Positions 17,705 to 26,659 of a stretch of DNA of 64,000 nucleotides are shown here, in pieces (position 1 is the stretch's first letter; each line of letters opens with the position of its first letter). Under the pieces are notes generated by a model. The model made no database searches, had not been told where the DNA came from, and saw nothing but the letters and a program-made list of their open reading frames with translations. The stretch is taken from contig CAVXCI010000001.1 in NCBI GenBank assembly GCA_963760285.1, positions 1 to 64,000 of the forward strand, written 5' to 3'. The stretch is from PALSA-278 sp963760285. Lineage in GTDB: Bacteria; Acidobacteriota; Terriglobia; Acidiferrales; UBA7541. The translations under genes were made by a program, and so were the position numbers.

Positions 17705-17781
17705 CGGGGCGTAGCGCAGCCTGGTAGCGCGCCTGCCTTGGGCGCAGGAGGTCCGCGGTTCAAATCCGCGCGCCCCGACCA
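17705..17781 (+). tRNA. tRNA-Pro (anticodon TGG)
   Basis: Complete cloverleaf: acceptor CGGGGCG pairs with CGCCCCG, anticodon arm CCTGC-CTTGGGC-GCAGG with TGG at 34-36, T arm CGCGG-TTCAAAT-CCGCG, discriminator A, and CCA encoded at 17779-17781. The 3' end abuts an integrase relic, the usual arrangement for an element integrated at a tRNA 3' end. Confidence 0.97.
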
Positions 17782-17808
17782 TTTACTTCTTTGTTTTCAA
17801 TAGCTTCT

Positions 17809-18117
17809 TCATTGCACTGCCGCCGTTGGTTGCCGAACTTGGGTCCATTTGGGTCCAAATAGAAGTTGCTCGACATTTTCCACGGCCCGGTGGTGTTCTG
17901 CCGGGATTGCATGCCGATAAATCTCGCGCGTGACGTCGGGCGTGGAATGGCCGGGCAGCGACTGCATTTTTCCTATCGGTGTTCCGACTCCATCGAGCAT
18001 AGTTGCGTGCGAGTGTCTGAGTGCGTGCCAGGTTACACCGGAGAGCCCGAGCTTCTTTGTAGCGGGCTTCAGGTGTTTGCGCAAGAGATTCCAGCGTGCG
18101 AGCGGAGGTCCGTCGCG
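17809..18117 (-). pseudogene. Tyrosine recombinase (integrase) C-terminal remnant
   Basis: About 100 codons remain, opening after a TAA at 18118-18120 with RDGPPLARWNLLRKHLKPATKKLGLSG and running through the catalytic core WHALRHSHATMLDGVGTPIGKMQSLPGHSTPDVTREIYRHAIP. The R-x-x-H block, the second His in PGHS and the nucleophile Tyr in IYRH are visible. The N-terminal arm-binding and core-binding domains and the first catalytic Arg are missing. It is convergent with tRNA-Pro, 27 nt from the CCA, as expected for an integrase left at an attachment site. Presumably inactive. Confidence 0.85.
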
Positions 18118-18140
18118 TTAGAGGAGAAGCGCGCCCGCTG

Positions 18141-20929
18141 TTATGGCGTATTCGCTGCCGCGTTATGGAGAGCTGGTTCGGCCGCATAAAAAGCTATTGC
18201 GTCCGCTTCCAGCAGGCGGCGAATGCGAGAAGGCTTCGAATTGCCTGCGGACAAAACGGCCAGCCCTTCGCGCGCGGCTGCGCGGGATTTTTCCGGCTGG
18301 CCCATCAAGCGATAAGCTGTCGACAGCGTATGGAACATTTTGGGACTTTGCCGGTGATCCAGCGCCAAGCCTCGTCCAGCGTAGCTTGTCGCCAAGCCCG
18401 GATCGCGCAGTCGCGCGGGCTGCACGGTAACCAGAGCGCGGCTGGCCAGTTCCAGATCGAGCGCTTTCGCGGCGGACCGCAAAGCAAGTTCCTTAAGCAT
18501 TGCGATTCCGCGCAGCGCTGTTTCCTGCGCCCCCTGCGAATCGTTCAGCGGCGTTTCCAAAATGCTCAGGCGGACCAAAACATCTCCCAGCAGCGCTCGC
18601 CAGAGGTCGTTTTTGGATCTTTCTTCAGCAGGTCTTCATACATGGTCTTGGAAGCCTGCAATAAACTGATTGCGCTCGTTCGATACGAATTCCCCGGCTG
18701 CGCGGAGCTTGCGGTTGGAACGCGATCTTCATAATCCAGCGCCTCGTTCTCGAAGACCGAGGCGAGATTGTTTCGCGCGCGGGAGTCTTCGGGATCCACG
18801 TCAGCCAGCTTTTCAAGAATCACGCGCGACTTCTCCAAATTGGATAGTGACTCGGTATAGTCTCCGGAACCTCTCTGCACCAGCGCCAGCTTCCACAAAA
18901 TCGTCGCTTGCACCCGTTGCACCAGGACGCCTTCTTTTTCCGTGTCCGGCAGTGCGTCCAGCGCATCCAGCGCCTGCCTGTATTCGCTCAATGCCGCGCT
19001 GTCATCAGTATCGGACTCCGCGTCGCCGATTTTCATGTGCATGATCCCGATACCGCGAAGGGCTCGCACGAACTTCGGATCCAGCTCCAACGCGCGGTGA
19101 TCGAGTGCAAGGACTTTCTGGTAACTGGCCAGAGCGCCATCGCGATCCCCCATGCTGGCCATGCCACTTTGGCCCAGTTCGTCGCCCAGGCTGCCATAGG
19201 CAGCTGCGGCTTCGCAAATGACGGCTGGCGTTGCGTCCGGGCGGGACGCGATCCTACCCAGCGTCTTGGCCGCGGATTGCATCGTGGCAACTGCTTCCTG
19301 CGTCTTTCCAATTCCAAACAGCACCTCGCTCTGCGATTGCTGGAGAAATCCTAGTTCATGCAGACCTTGCGGATCGTTCGGTTGCGAGCGAACTAATGGC
19401 TCGGCGATGGCAAGCGCCTTCCCAAAGCTGGCCAGCGCTCCGGCTGTATCGCTGATGTTCTGGTCATATGGATTTCCCTGCAGGTTGCCAAGCCGCGTGT
19501 AAGCATCCACCAAATCGAGCTGTGAAGCGCGATCCGTCGAGTCCCGCGACATGCGGTCCAGATGCTCCAGCACGCGCGTCACCAGCAGCCGCTGGGCCGG
19601 CGTTGAGCCGGGAAGCTGCTTGATGGCGTCGTCCAGTTCTGACAGCAGGCTATTGCTGAGTTGGCGCAAGTCCTCGGAGCGCGCCTCCGCTTCCCGCTGC
19701 TGCAAGCCTGCGATTCGCGCCTGCCACAGAATCCCAACGATACCTGCAAGTACACTCACGCCCAGCAGCGCCGCGACGCCCAGAGCCACCTTGTTCCGCC
19801 GTACAAACTTTCCGATTTGATAGCGGACATTCCCCTCGCGTGCCACAACCGGTCTGCTATCCAGATAGGATTGAATATCGGCCGAAAATTGATCCACTGT
19901 CGGATAGCGTTCTCGCGGTTCCTTGCGCAGGGCTTTCGCCACAATCGCATCAAGGTCTCCATGAATCGCTCCGATGCGGTGGCTTGCATGGGCGCTGAGC
20001 CGCTCTGGACGCTCTTCGCAGATCACTCTGACCATTTCCGCAGTGGTGAATTCCTTTAGCTCATAGGGGAGACTGCCCGACAGCAGCAAGTAGAGCAGCA
20101 CGCCAAGGGAGTATATATCCGAGGCTGTGGTGACCGGTGTTCCTAGCACCTGTTCGGGGCTGGCGTATTGCGGCGTGAAGGAATAAAAGCCCTGCCGCGT
20201 GGATTCACTATCCGCGTCCGCCGCAACCGGGGCCAGCAACTTGGCCGTTCCAAAATCCAGCAATTTGGGTTTTCCGTCCGCCAGCACCAGAATATTGTCG
20301 GGTTTCAAATCGCGATGCACCACCAGATTTTGGTGCGCATATTGCACGGCGGCACAAATAGACTGGAACAGGAACAGCCGTTGTCTCACGCTTAGCCGTT
20401 GCTGATTGCAGTAGCGGTCAACGGCAATTCCCTCCACGTATTCCATCACCACATACAGCTCGCCATCCTCTGTCGCTCCGCCGTCCAGCAGACGGGCGAT
20501 GTGGGGATGATTCAGAGTGGCTAGTATCTGCCGCTCCCGGCGGAAACGCTGCTGGAAGAGTTCTGTGACCAACGGTAGATCAATCAATTTGATGGCCACG
20601 CATTGCTCAAACTGCCCGTCCACGCGGTGCGCCAGATATACCGCGCCCGCGCCGCCACGGCCCAGCAGACGATCCAGTTCGTAGGGGCCGATACGGCGAT
20701 TGGAAGCATTTTTGTTGCCAGTTTGATTTTCGCGATGCCAGGATTTGGTGGCTTTTTCCTGCGCCTCGCAGGCTGAAAGTAACAAAACAACTTCCGCCAA
20801 CAGTCTTGCATTGCCCTTGCAACGCTGTTGCAGGAATTCGTCGCGCTGATCGGCGGGAATCGCCAGCGCTTCATGAAATACCTCTTCGATGAACCGCCAG
20901 TGTTCGGGCGAAATTTCTGTACTTGGCAT
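18141..20929 (-). CDS. Membrane Ser/Thr protein kinase with TPR repeats, one frameshift
   Basis: About 929 aa when corrected. N-terminal helical segment (1-80), kinase domain about 80-350 with G-loop LLGRGGAGAVYLA, Lys in CVAIKLID, HRDLKPDN and DFGTAKL, one transmembrane helix at about 385-407 (ALGVAALLGVSVLAGIVGILW), then a long TPR-rich extracellular part. Near 18612 the minus-strand A run is one base short: the frame continues as NDLWRALLGDVLVRLSILETPLNDSQGAQ in the next reading to the stop at 18141. ATG 20929 was chosen because it lies 35 nt after the ECF sigma gene and starts the conserved HWRFIEEVFHEALAIPADQRDEFL. Sigma and kinase form the typical acidobacterial pair; the kinase probably acts on, or downstream of, a signal sensed by the TPR region. 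Confidence 0.88.
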
Positions 20930-20964
20930 TGCGCCTCAAAGGACGCGCTTGAAGGAAGTCTGAA

Positions 20965-21609
20965 TCACAGCCCCGCTGTCTCCGAAGCGTCGGAATTCAT
21001 GCGCTGATATAGCCAGCTCTTGGCGAATTTCAGATCGCGGTCCACAGTGGCCTTCGAAATTTGGAGAACATCGGCAGCCTCATCGGACGTGCACCCGAGG
21101 AAGTACCGCAATTCCACGATCTGCACTTTGCTGTAATCGAAGGCCTCCAGATCGTCCAGGGCCCGGTTAAGATCTATCATCTCGGCGCTGCCGACGCGAA
21201 TCCACGGTATTTCGTCGTTAAGCGGAATGGGATCGCCAGAGCCGCCGCGCTTCTGTGCCTGGTTGGCCCGGGCATGATCAGTTAGAATCATGCGCATCAC
21301 CTTGGCGGCAAAAGTATAGAAGTGAGACCGGCCGCCCCAGTCCGCCTTCCTTTGATGGAGCAGCCGCAGGTAAAGCTCATGCACCAGAGCGGTTGCCTGC
21401 AGGACGCCGGGGTTTCGCTCCCGCCGGATGTAACCCGCCGCCACTTCCCGCAGGTGTGGATACACCAAAGGCAGAAGCTGATCGAACGCCGCTGATTCGC
21501 CGCTGTCCCAACGCTGCAGGAGCAGCGTGATTTCGCCCGGTGCCGAGTCCAAGGGAATCTCGCCTGCGCCGTGACTAAAAAGGCGCCTTTCGTGCTTAAA
21601 ATATAACAT
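20965..21609 (-). CDS. ECF RNA polymerase sigma factor, TIGR02999-like
   Basis: 214 aa. Region 2 (about 35-110: LLPLVYPHLREVAAGYIRRER, ATALVHELYLRLL, FYTFAAKVMRMILTDHAR) and region 4 (about 150-205: VELRYFLGCTSDEAADVLQISKATVDRDLKFAKSWLY) match the family of sigma-70-like factors common in Acidobacteria and Planctomycetes. There is no region 3 and no extended C-terminal anchor. ATG 21609 has a GGTGAG site. It is co-oriented with a kinase gene 35 nt downstream; known relatives are controlled by Ser/Thr kinases rather than by an anti-sigma factor, and none is present here. A mini-IS lies just upstream. Confidence 0.9.
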   Translation of the reverse strand: MLYFKHERRLFSHGAGEIPLDSAPGEITLLLQRWDSGESAAFDQLLPLVYPHLREVAAGYIRRERNPGVLQATALVHELYLRLLHQRKADWGGRSHFYTFAAKVMRMILTDHARANQAQKRGGSGDPIPLNDEIPWIRVGSAEMIDLNRALDDLEAFDYSKVQIVELRYFLGCTSDEAADVLQISKATVDRDLKFAKSWLYQRMNSDASETAGL

Positions 21610-21647
21610 GCTCTCACCCAGAAGTGGCAGTCATGGCAGGTATTTAT

Positions 21648-21995
21648 TGTGGTGTATCCCTCTAAAACTGGACACCTCGGTTAGGTAGAATCAGGGCCTC
21701 CCAACAGGAGGCAACGGGGGCAGGAAACCACGCGTAGATCGATCCCCGGAAGAGAAGTGGCAGATCGTGCAGGAAGGCCTCAAGAGCGGGAACGCCTCGG
21801 AGACGTGTCGGCGTCACGGGATCGCTCCCAATCTGTTCTATCGCTGGAAGGATGAAGCCGATCAGGGCGCCAAGGCCGGGTTAGGGGGGAAAAGCGCGGC
21901 GGCGGAAATCGTACTTCGCACGAGGCCTTTCTGGCTTTTGCAGTCGTACCCCAAAAACGAGGCCCTGACCGTCTAAATTAGCGGGATGCACTACA
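21648..21995 (+). mobile_element. 348-bp mini-IS (IS3-like, transposase-deleted), copy 1
   Basis: Ends TGTGGTGTATCCC and GGGATGCACTACA are diverged terminal inverted repeats of about 26 bp with the TG...CA termini of IS3-type elements. The interior encodes only the helix-turn-helix end of an OrfA (KSGNASETCRRHGIAPNLFYRWKDEADQGAKAGLGGKSAAAE); its start codon has become ACG, and no OrfB is present. The copy at 23840-24186 is the same element in the opposite orientation. It must depend on a transposase elsewhere, if it is still mobile. No clear target duplication. Confidence 0.8.
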
Positions 21996-22131
21996 TTCTA
22001 CTCCTTTCGCAATTTTCTTCGCGCGTCGTGAGTCATTTTCCCCCCGCTTTGCGCAATCTCTAGTGAAAAGCGACGAGGCCCGGGAATCGTTCGCGCCCAC
22101 GCTGGAATTTGAACTCCTAAGGAGATACAAA

Positions 22132-23574
22132 ATGGTTTCAAATACATCAAGAATAATCCGCATCCCACTCACATTACTGGTCTTAAGCTTGTTTCTGGCC
22201 GGGATGGCCTATTCCTCCCATGCCCAATCCTTTAATGTACTCTACAGTTTTGGAGTTACGGATGGCAGCCAAAACGGCCCGGTCGGCATCCTCGCCCAGG
22301 GTACGGATGGCAATATCTACGGCGAAGTGAATCCGGACACCTCGAAACTCTACGTGATCAGCACCTCAGGTGCGGAATCACTGCTATGGGACTCAGACGT
22401 CCAATATGGGCTCGGTTACGGTTGCGATTCAGGTTTGACCGTGGGCACCGACGGACTGCTCTATGGCACCTGCTCGTCATGGAATTACAACACCACGGGC
22501 AGCGGAGCCATCTTCAAATACGACCCCAGCCACGGCCAACTGGGTTTCACCCCGCTATATGTCTACCCGCCGTTTGGCGACGGAGGGGCGGAATATCCTA
22601 GCCCATTGGCTTTAGGGCCAGATGGAAATTTCTATGGCACCACTGAGGGCGACCTGACCAATCCCTACGGCACTGTATTTATGGTCACTCCCGGCGGTGC
22701 TTACACCACACTTCACGTTTTCCAAGGGCAGGCTGGCAATGACGGTGCGTATCCGTCCGGAACTCCGCTGCTGTTCGCTTCCGACGGTAATTTCTACGGA
22801 ACAACCAATGAGGGCGGGATCAGCGGCCGGCAGAACGGCGGTACGCTCTACCGTATTACCCCGTCAGGCACCCTCACCGTCCTCAAATACGCTCCCGATG
22901 GCTATGGCGCTCTGGTAGGTTTGACTCAGGGACAGGATGGCAATGGTTACGGCCAGACGTCTCTCGGCGGAGCATCCGATCAGGGCCTCATCTATCAACT
23001 GACGCCCACCGGCAAAGTCACTGTGCTGCACTCATTCAACGCCACGCGAGATGACGCTGATGCTCCGGATTTCCCGTTGACAGCAGGCACGGATGGCAAG
23101 ATGTATGGAGCCAGTGAATCCTACCAAAGCGGGGGATACGGTCCCGAAAGCCTCTTCCAAATCACTCCCAGCGGTCATTACACCGACCTGTACAATGGCT
23201 TTTGCAACCCGCAATCCAATGCCTGCATACCCAGTTCGCCTTTGCTGCTGCATACCAGCGGAACATTTTTCGGCGTGACGGAGCAAGGGGGAACTGAGGG
23301 CCGCGGCACGTTCTACAGCCTTACCAACAGTCTGTCCCCGTTTGTGCAACTCCAGCTTCCCGTCGGAAGTGTTGGATCGTCCATCGGCATCTTCGGCCAG
23401 GGCTTTGCGAAAGCCTCGGCGGTTTCATTCAACGGCACGGCGGCCACCTATTCCGTGGTTTCCGATACCTACATGACCGCCACTGTTCCGCACGGCGCAA
23501 CTTCGGGTTACGTGACCGTCGCGGAGGGACAAACCTCGTTGCGGAGCAGCTTGCCGTTCAACGTGAAGAAATAA
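22132..23574 (+). CDS. Secreted GloVer-type repeat protein with IPT/TIG-like C-terminus
   Basis: 480 aa. ATG 22132 has AAGGAG 8 nt upstream and opens a signal peptide (about 1-33, PLTLLVLSLFLAGMAYSSHAQ). The body is about seven repeats of 45-50 residues built on DGNFYGTTxxGG and GTVFxITPSGxxTxLHxF, the GloVer (Gly/Leu/Val-rich) tandem repeat that forms a beta-propeller-like array and is abundant in Acidobacteria. The last 80 residues (VGSSIGIFGQGFAKASAVSFNGTAATYSVVSDTYMTATVPHGATSGYVTV) resemble an IPT/TIG immunoglobulin-like domain. It is flanked on both sides by inverted copies of a mini-IS, with its own terminator downstream. Substrate or ligand unknown. Confidence 0.82.
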   Translation: MVSNTSRIIRIPLTLLVLSLFLAGMAYSSHAQSFNVLYSFGVTDGSQNGPVGILAQGTDGNIYGEVNPDTSKLYVISTSGAESLLWDSDVQYGLGYGCDSGLTVGTDGLLYGTCSSWNYNTTGSGAIFKYDPSHGQLGFTPLYVYPPFGDGGAEYPSPLALGPDGNFYGTTEGDLTNPYGTVFMVTPGGAYTTLHVFQGQAGNDGAYPSGTPLLFASDGNFYGTTNEGGISGRQNGGTLYRITPSGTLTVLKYAPDGYGALVGLTQGQDGNGYGQTSLGGASDQGLIYQLTPTGKVTVLHSFNATRDDADAPDFPLTAGTDGKMYGASESYQSGGYGPESLFQITPSGHYTDLYNGFCNPQSNACIPSSPLLLHTSGTFFGVTEQGGTEGRGTFYSLTNSLSPFVQLQLPVGSVGSSIGIFGQGFAKASAVSFNGTAATYSVVSDTYMTATVPHGATSGYVTVAEGQTSLRSSLPFNVKK

Positions 23575-23640
23575 CCATACGGCTTTGAAAATATTGGCCA
23601 GAGACGCAGGCGGCGATTAGCCGTCTATGGAATGAAGTCC

Positions 23641-23678
23641 AGGGGCGAGCGTGCTCGGCGCGCTCGCCTCTTCCTCTT
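23641..23678 (+). terminator. Intrinsic terminator after the GloVer gene
   Basis: GGCGAGCG (23644-23651) pairs with CGCTCGCC (23661-23668), extended by three weaker pairs, followed by TCTTCCTCTT. Confidence 0.7.
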
Positions 23679-23839
23679 ACATGGTATCGAACGCTGTGCG
23701 CATGGCAAGTAGCTGCATACTGACCGTGCTATACTTCACATCGTAGGCCTCCAAAACGGGTGTGTTTCAGGCCGGGCTTACGGCTCCCCTCAGGGATGGT
23801 AAATTAATTTTTCCTTATGCTCTGCCGACAGGACAAAAC

Positions 23840-24186
23840 TGTAATGCACCCCATTAAACTAGACAGTCGGGGTCTACGAGTTTAGTACAGCTGCAAAGCT
23901 CAAGAAGGCCTCGTGCAGAGTGCGATTTCCGCCGCCGCGCTTTTCCCCCCTAACGCGGCCTTGGCGCCCTGCTCGGCTTCATCCTTCCAGCCATAGAACA
24001 GATTCGGAGAGATTCCATGCCGCCGGCATGTCTCCGAGATGTTGCCGCTCTTGAAAACTTCCTGCACGATCTGCCGCTTCTCTTCCGAGGCTCGATCCAC
24101 TCGTGGTTTTCTGTCCATTTCGCCTCCTGTCCGGAGGCCCTGATTCTACCTAATTGAAGTGTCTAGCTTTAGCGGGGTGCACTACA
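23840..24186 (-). mobile_element. 347-bp mini-IS (IS3-like, transposase-deleted), copy 2
   Basis: Terminal inverted repeats TGTAATGCACCCCATTAAAC and (on the other strand) TGTAGTGCACCCCGCTAAAG match at most positions over 26 bp, ending TGTA...TACA. It is the inverted counterpart of copy 1; together they bracket 22.0-23.8 kb like the arms of a composite transposon. This copy keeps an intact OrfA start. Confidence 0.85.
23900..24118 (-). CDS. Truncated IS3-family transposase OrfA
   Basis: 72 aa, inside the mini-IS. MDRKPRVDRASEEKRQIVQ leads into a helix-turn-helix (SGNISETCRRHGISPNLFYGWKDEAEQG), the DNA-binding end of IS3-type OrfA; the leucine-zipper end and the whole OrfB catalytic subunit are absent. 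AGGAGG precedes the ATG. It may bind the element ends but cannot catalyse transposition. Confidence 0.75.
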   Translation of the reverse strand: MDRKPRVDRASEEKRQIVQEVFKSGNISETCRRHGISPNLFYGWKDEAEQGAKAALGGKSAAAEIALCTRPS

Positions 24187-24474
24187 GGGAAGACCTTAGA
24201 GTTGGCGCGAAGGATTCGCCTAGAAACAGATGGTTCGCGCCAGTGTTGCATCCAGCAGGTTCAAATTCCGGAACTTTATCTTCTGAGGATATTTAATGTT
24301 TCATTCGGCTTGGACGGCTCGCCCTGGCCGTGCCGCTTGTCTTTCGTGCGCGGACGAAGTTCGGTATGGCTACCAGGCAGGCCCATATAATTGCGACGGT
24401 CGGAATATAGGCGCAATGATTGCGGCAGACGTGTAGTTTCCCTGGTCCAACGGTATAGCCGCTGGCTCAGCCTT
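24187..24474. other. Intergenic, nothing recognised
   Basis: About 290 nt between the mini-IS and the multicopper oxidase. No coding-like ORF, no repeat and no clear terminator. Confidence 0.35.
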
Positions 24475-25950
24475 CTACGCCTCGTACTGCACTAACGTCG
24501 CCATGCCCGCAGCCAAGTGCCACAGAATATGGCAGTGTACATACCAAATCCCGGGATTATTCGCGTCAAAGGCGACCGTGACGCTCGTCTGCGGCGGTAC
24601 AAGAACGGTGTCGCGGACCGCGCCTTTCATTGGTTGGCCGTTGATGTCAATCACCTGGAAGGAATGCCCGTGCAAGTGCATTGGGTGAGACATACCGGTC
24701 TCGTTGATGAATTTAAGTGCGATGCGCTGTCCGGGTTTTACTTGAATTTGAGCCTCTTGACTGCCGGGATTCTCGGCATCGAAGACGACGCCGTTGATTG
24801 GCCATTCGTATCTGGCCATGTCGCCTTGCAGCCGCAACACAAAAGTCCGGTCGACGGCTTTTTCAGTGAGCGGTGCAGAAGCGACCAGGCGTCTCTCCAA
24901 ATCCAGAGTCAACAATCCCTCGGGTACTGCATTCTTCGTCGGCAGCCGCTTGATAGAGGTGCCCGAGGTAGCCAGGATGACCCCAGTCTGCTCGATCGCG
25001 CCTTCGCGCAATGCGAGGATGGGAAACGCCCCTGCCTGCCGCAGTTGAAGTCTTACGTCAATGCGCTGGGCTATGGCCAAAGGAAAGCGGGAGGCGCGAA
25101 TCGGGATAACGGGCATGCCGTCCGTGGCAATCAGCTGTCCGGTCAAAGATCCCAGATCGATGAAGAAGTTCGTGCCGGAACTGCCATTGATGATCCGAAG
25201 ACGTACGCGGGCGCCCTTCTCAACGTGAACCACTTCCGGATCAATTAAAGTACGGTCATTCGCCAAATATGCGTCGTAGCTGACGTCACTGACATCGGGC
25301 TTGCGGCCCTTCCTATCCTGCGCTAGCCGATGTCCAGCCATTTTCCCACCCGTTCCGGCCTTTCGTTCGGCCGAAGGTCTGCGAAGTTTGGCATATATCT
25401 CGGATGGAGGAGTGAAGCTGAAGTCACCAAGAAAGAGGACGATTTCCTGCTCGTCGGCAATCTTATCGGAGTCGTCATGGACAATCAGCGGGGCCGAGAG
25501 CAGAAGCGCTTCCTGCAGGCCCAGATGGGAATGCATCCAATGAGTACCCGCCGGCTGCAAGGGAAAATCGTAGCGGGTGCTCGTATTCGGAGCGACGATG
25601 GGCTGAGTCAAACCGGGAACTCCGTCCTCGCTATTGGGTGGTTGCAGGCCATGCCAGTGAATTGCCGTGGGCACGGAGAGCTTGTTTTCCAAAACAACAT
25701 TAAACAGACTGTTGACGGTTGAGACGAATCCTTGAGTGCCGTTCGGCTGCTGCACACCCATGACAGTGGCCGGTTTGCCATTGATCTCGATCGTGCGCAT
25801 CAAGGCTTGGAGCGTGGCGGCAGCCGCTGGCGCGTGCTCCTTGTCTGCAATGCGCCATCCGTAGGCGACGCCGCTTCGGCTGAACATCTCCGCTCCTACA
25901 CAAGCTCCCATAGAGGCAATGAATGAACGCCGCGATATGTGATGAGCCAC
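24475..25950 (-). CDS. Multicopper oxidase, Tat-exported
   Basis: 491 aa from GTG 25950, chosen because AGGGGAT precedes it and it places a twin-arginine signal at the N-terminus (MAHHISRRSFIASMGACVGAEMF). Copper ligands of all centres are visible: HWHG (about 99) and HSH (in HWMHSHLG) in the first cupredoxin domain, HPMHLHGH and HCHILWH in the third, with the type 1 Cys inside HCHILWH. Three cupredoxin domains, laccase-like. There is no Met-rich insert like that of CueO, so phenol or amine oxidation is as likely as copper detoxification; the substrate is not determined. It is a single gene, next to a tRNA-Pro fragment at the edge of the accessory region. Confidence 0.92.
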   Translation of the reverse strand: MAHHISRRSFIASMGACVGAEMFSRSGVAYGWRIADKEHAPAAAATLQALMRTIEINGKPATVMGVQQPNGTQGFVSTVNSLFNVVLENKLSVPTAIHWHGLQPPNSEDGVPGLTQPIVAPNTSTRYDFPLQPAGTHWMHSHLGLQEALLLSAPLIVHDDSDKIADEQEIVLFLGDFSFTPPSEIYAKLRRPSAERKAGTGGKMAGHRLAQDRKGRKPDVSDVSYDAYLANDRTLIDPEVVHVEKGARVRLRIINGSSGTNFFIDLGSLTGQLIATDGMPVIPIRASRFPLAIAQRIDVRLQLRQAGAFPILALREGAIEQTGVILATSGTSIKRLPTKNAVPEGLLTLDLERRLVASAPLTEKAVDRTFVLRLQGDMARYEWPINGVVFDAENPGSQEAQIQVKPGQRIALKFINETGMSHPMHLHGHSFQVIDINGQPMKGAVRDTVLVPPQTSVTVAFDANNPGIWYVHCHILWHLAAGMATLVQYEA

Positions 25951-26009
25951 GCTGATCCCCTTTCTTCCCGAATAGGTTATCGAAAACGGGACTGGATGCA
26001 TAGGCCGCC

Positions 26010-26100
26010 GCAAGAACTTGGGTTCAACTTGGGTCCAAATGTTGCCGAATATGGGCCAATATGGTGCTCTGTGATGCAGAAAAACCTATGCGGGCCAGCA
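26010..26100 (-). pseudogene. Possible second integrase C-terminal tail
   Basis: On the minus strand a short reading gives APYWPIFGNIWTQVEPKF, resembling the LLFGPKWTQVRQ end of the integrase relic at 17809 (shared FG-x-x-WTQV). Too short to be sure, but it sits just left of a tRNA-Pro fragment. Confidence 0.3.
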
Positions 26101-26115
26101 AGATAGATATTGATC

Positions 26116-26166
26116 TGTTGCCTCGGGCGCAGGGGGTCTGGAGTTCAAATCTCCACACCCCGGCCA
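26116..26166 (+). pseudogene. tRNA-Pro 3'-half fragment, possible attachment site
   Basis: The anticodon loop CTCGGGC (anticodon CGG), a paired T arm TGGAG-TTCAAAT-CTCCA, acceptor strand CACCCCG and encoded CCA match the 3' half of a tRNA-Pro. No matching 5' acceptor CGGGGTG or D arm lies upstream, so it is not a functional tRNA. Such fragments mark the far end of elements integrated in tRNA genes. Confidence 0.7.
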
Positions 26167-26659
26167 AAGTTTTCAAACACCTGCGAGAACTCACGTCCGG
26201 CCTTCCCGATCACTGTTGTCGATTTTGCACGACCCTGCGCCCTCAGGCTCCGCCATTCTGAAAATGTTTTCGTGATCGTGCGATTCCCGACTCTTGGTCC
26301 GCTTCGCGTCCAACATCGCTCTCGCTGCGCGCGGCGTCAGCGCGTATGCCTACGCGAATAGTCATCATGCATTATGGGCCTATCATTTTCCTTTGGAGGC
26401 TCGCGCGTAGCTGGAGTGTGACTGCTGCTTTGCGGCTGCGGCGCATTCCAGCAATTGCGAAAGTTATCCAGGCAAAACGATAGTGATGCCGAATTAAGTC
26501 AACCGCGCGAATTTCGGCGGTGCCTTTGCGGCGCCCTATCGCCCCGTCACATCCCCGCTCCCACGCAGATCAAAGCTCCAGCCGTAACAGGCGGCAGCAC
26601 GAGCCATTTGCTCCGCGAGACTCGCCTTCCGGCTGCTTGGTCTGCGGAAGCTATCGAGG
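26167..26659. other. Intergenic, nothing recognised
   Basis: About 490 nt between the tRNA fragment and the nitroreductase gene, with no coding-like ORF, repeat or clear terminator. Probably decayed sequence at the edge of the accessory region. Confidence 0.35.

Noticed and set aside
26116..26166. Functional second tRNA-Pro
   Set aside because: Only the anticodon loop, T arm and 3' acceptor strand are present; there is no 5' acceptor strand or D arm upstream.
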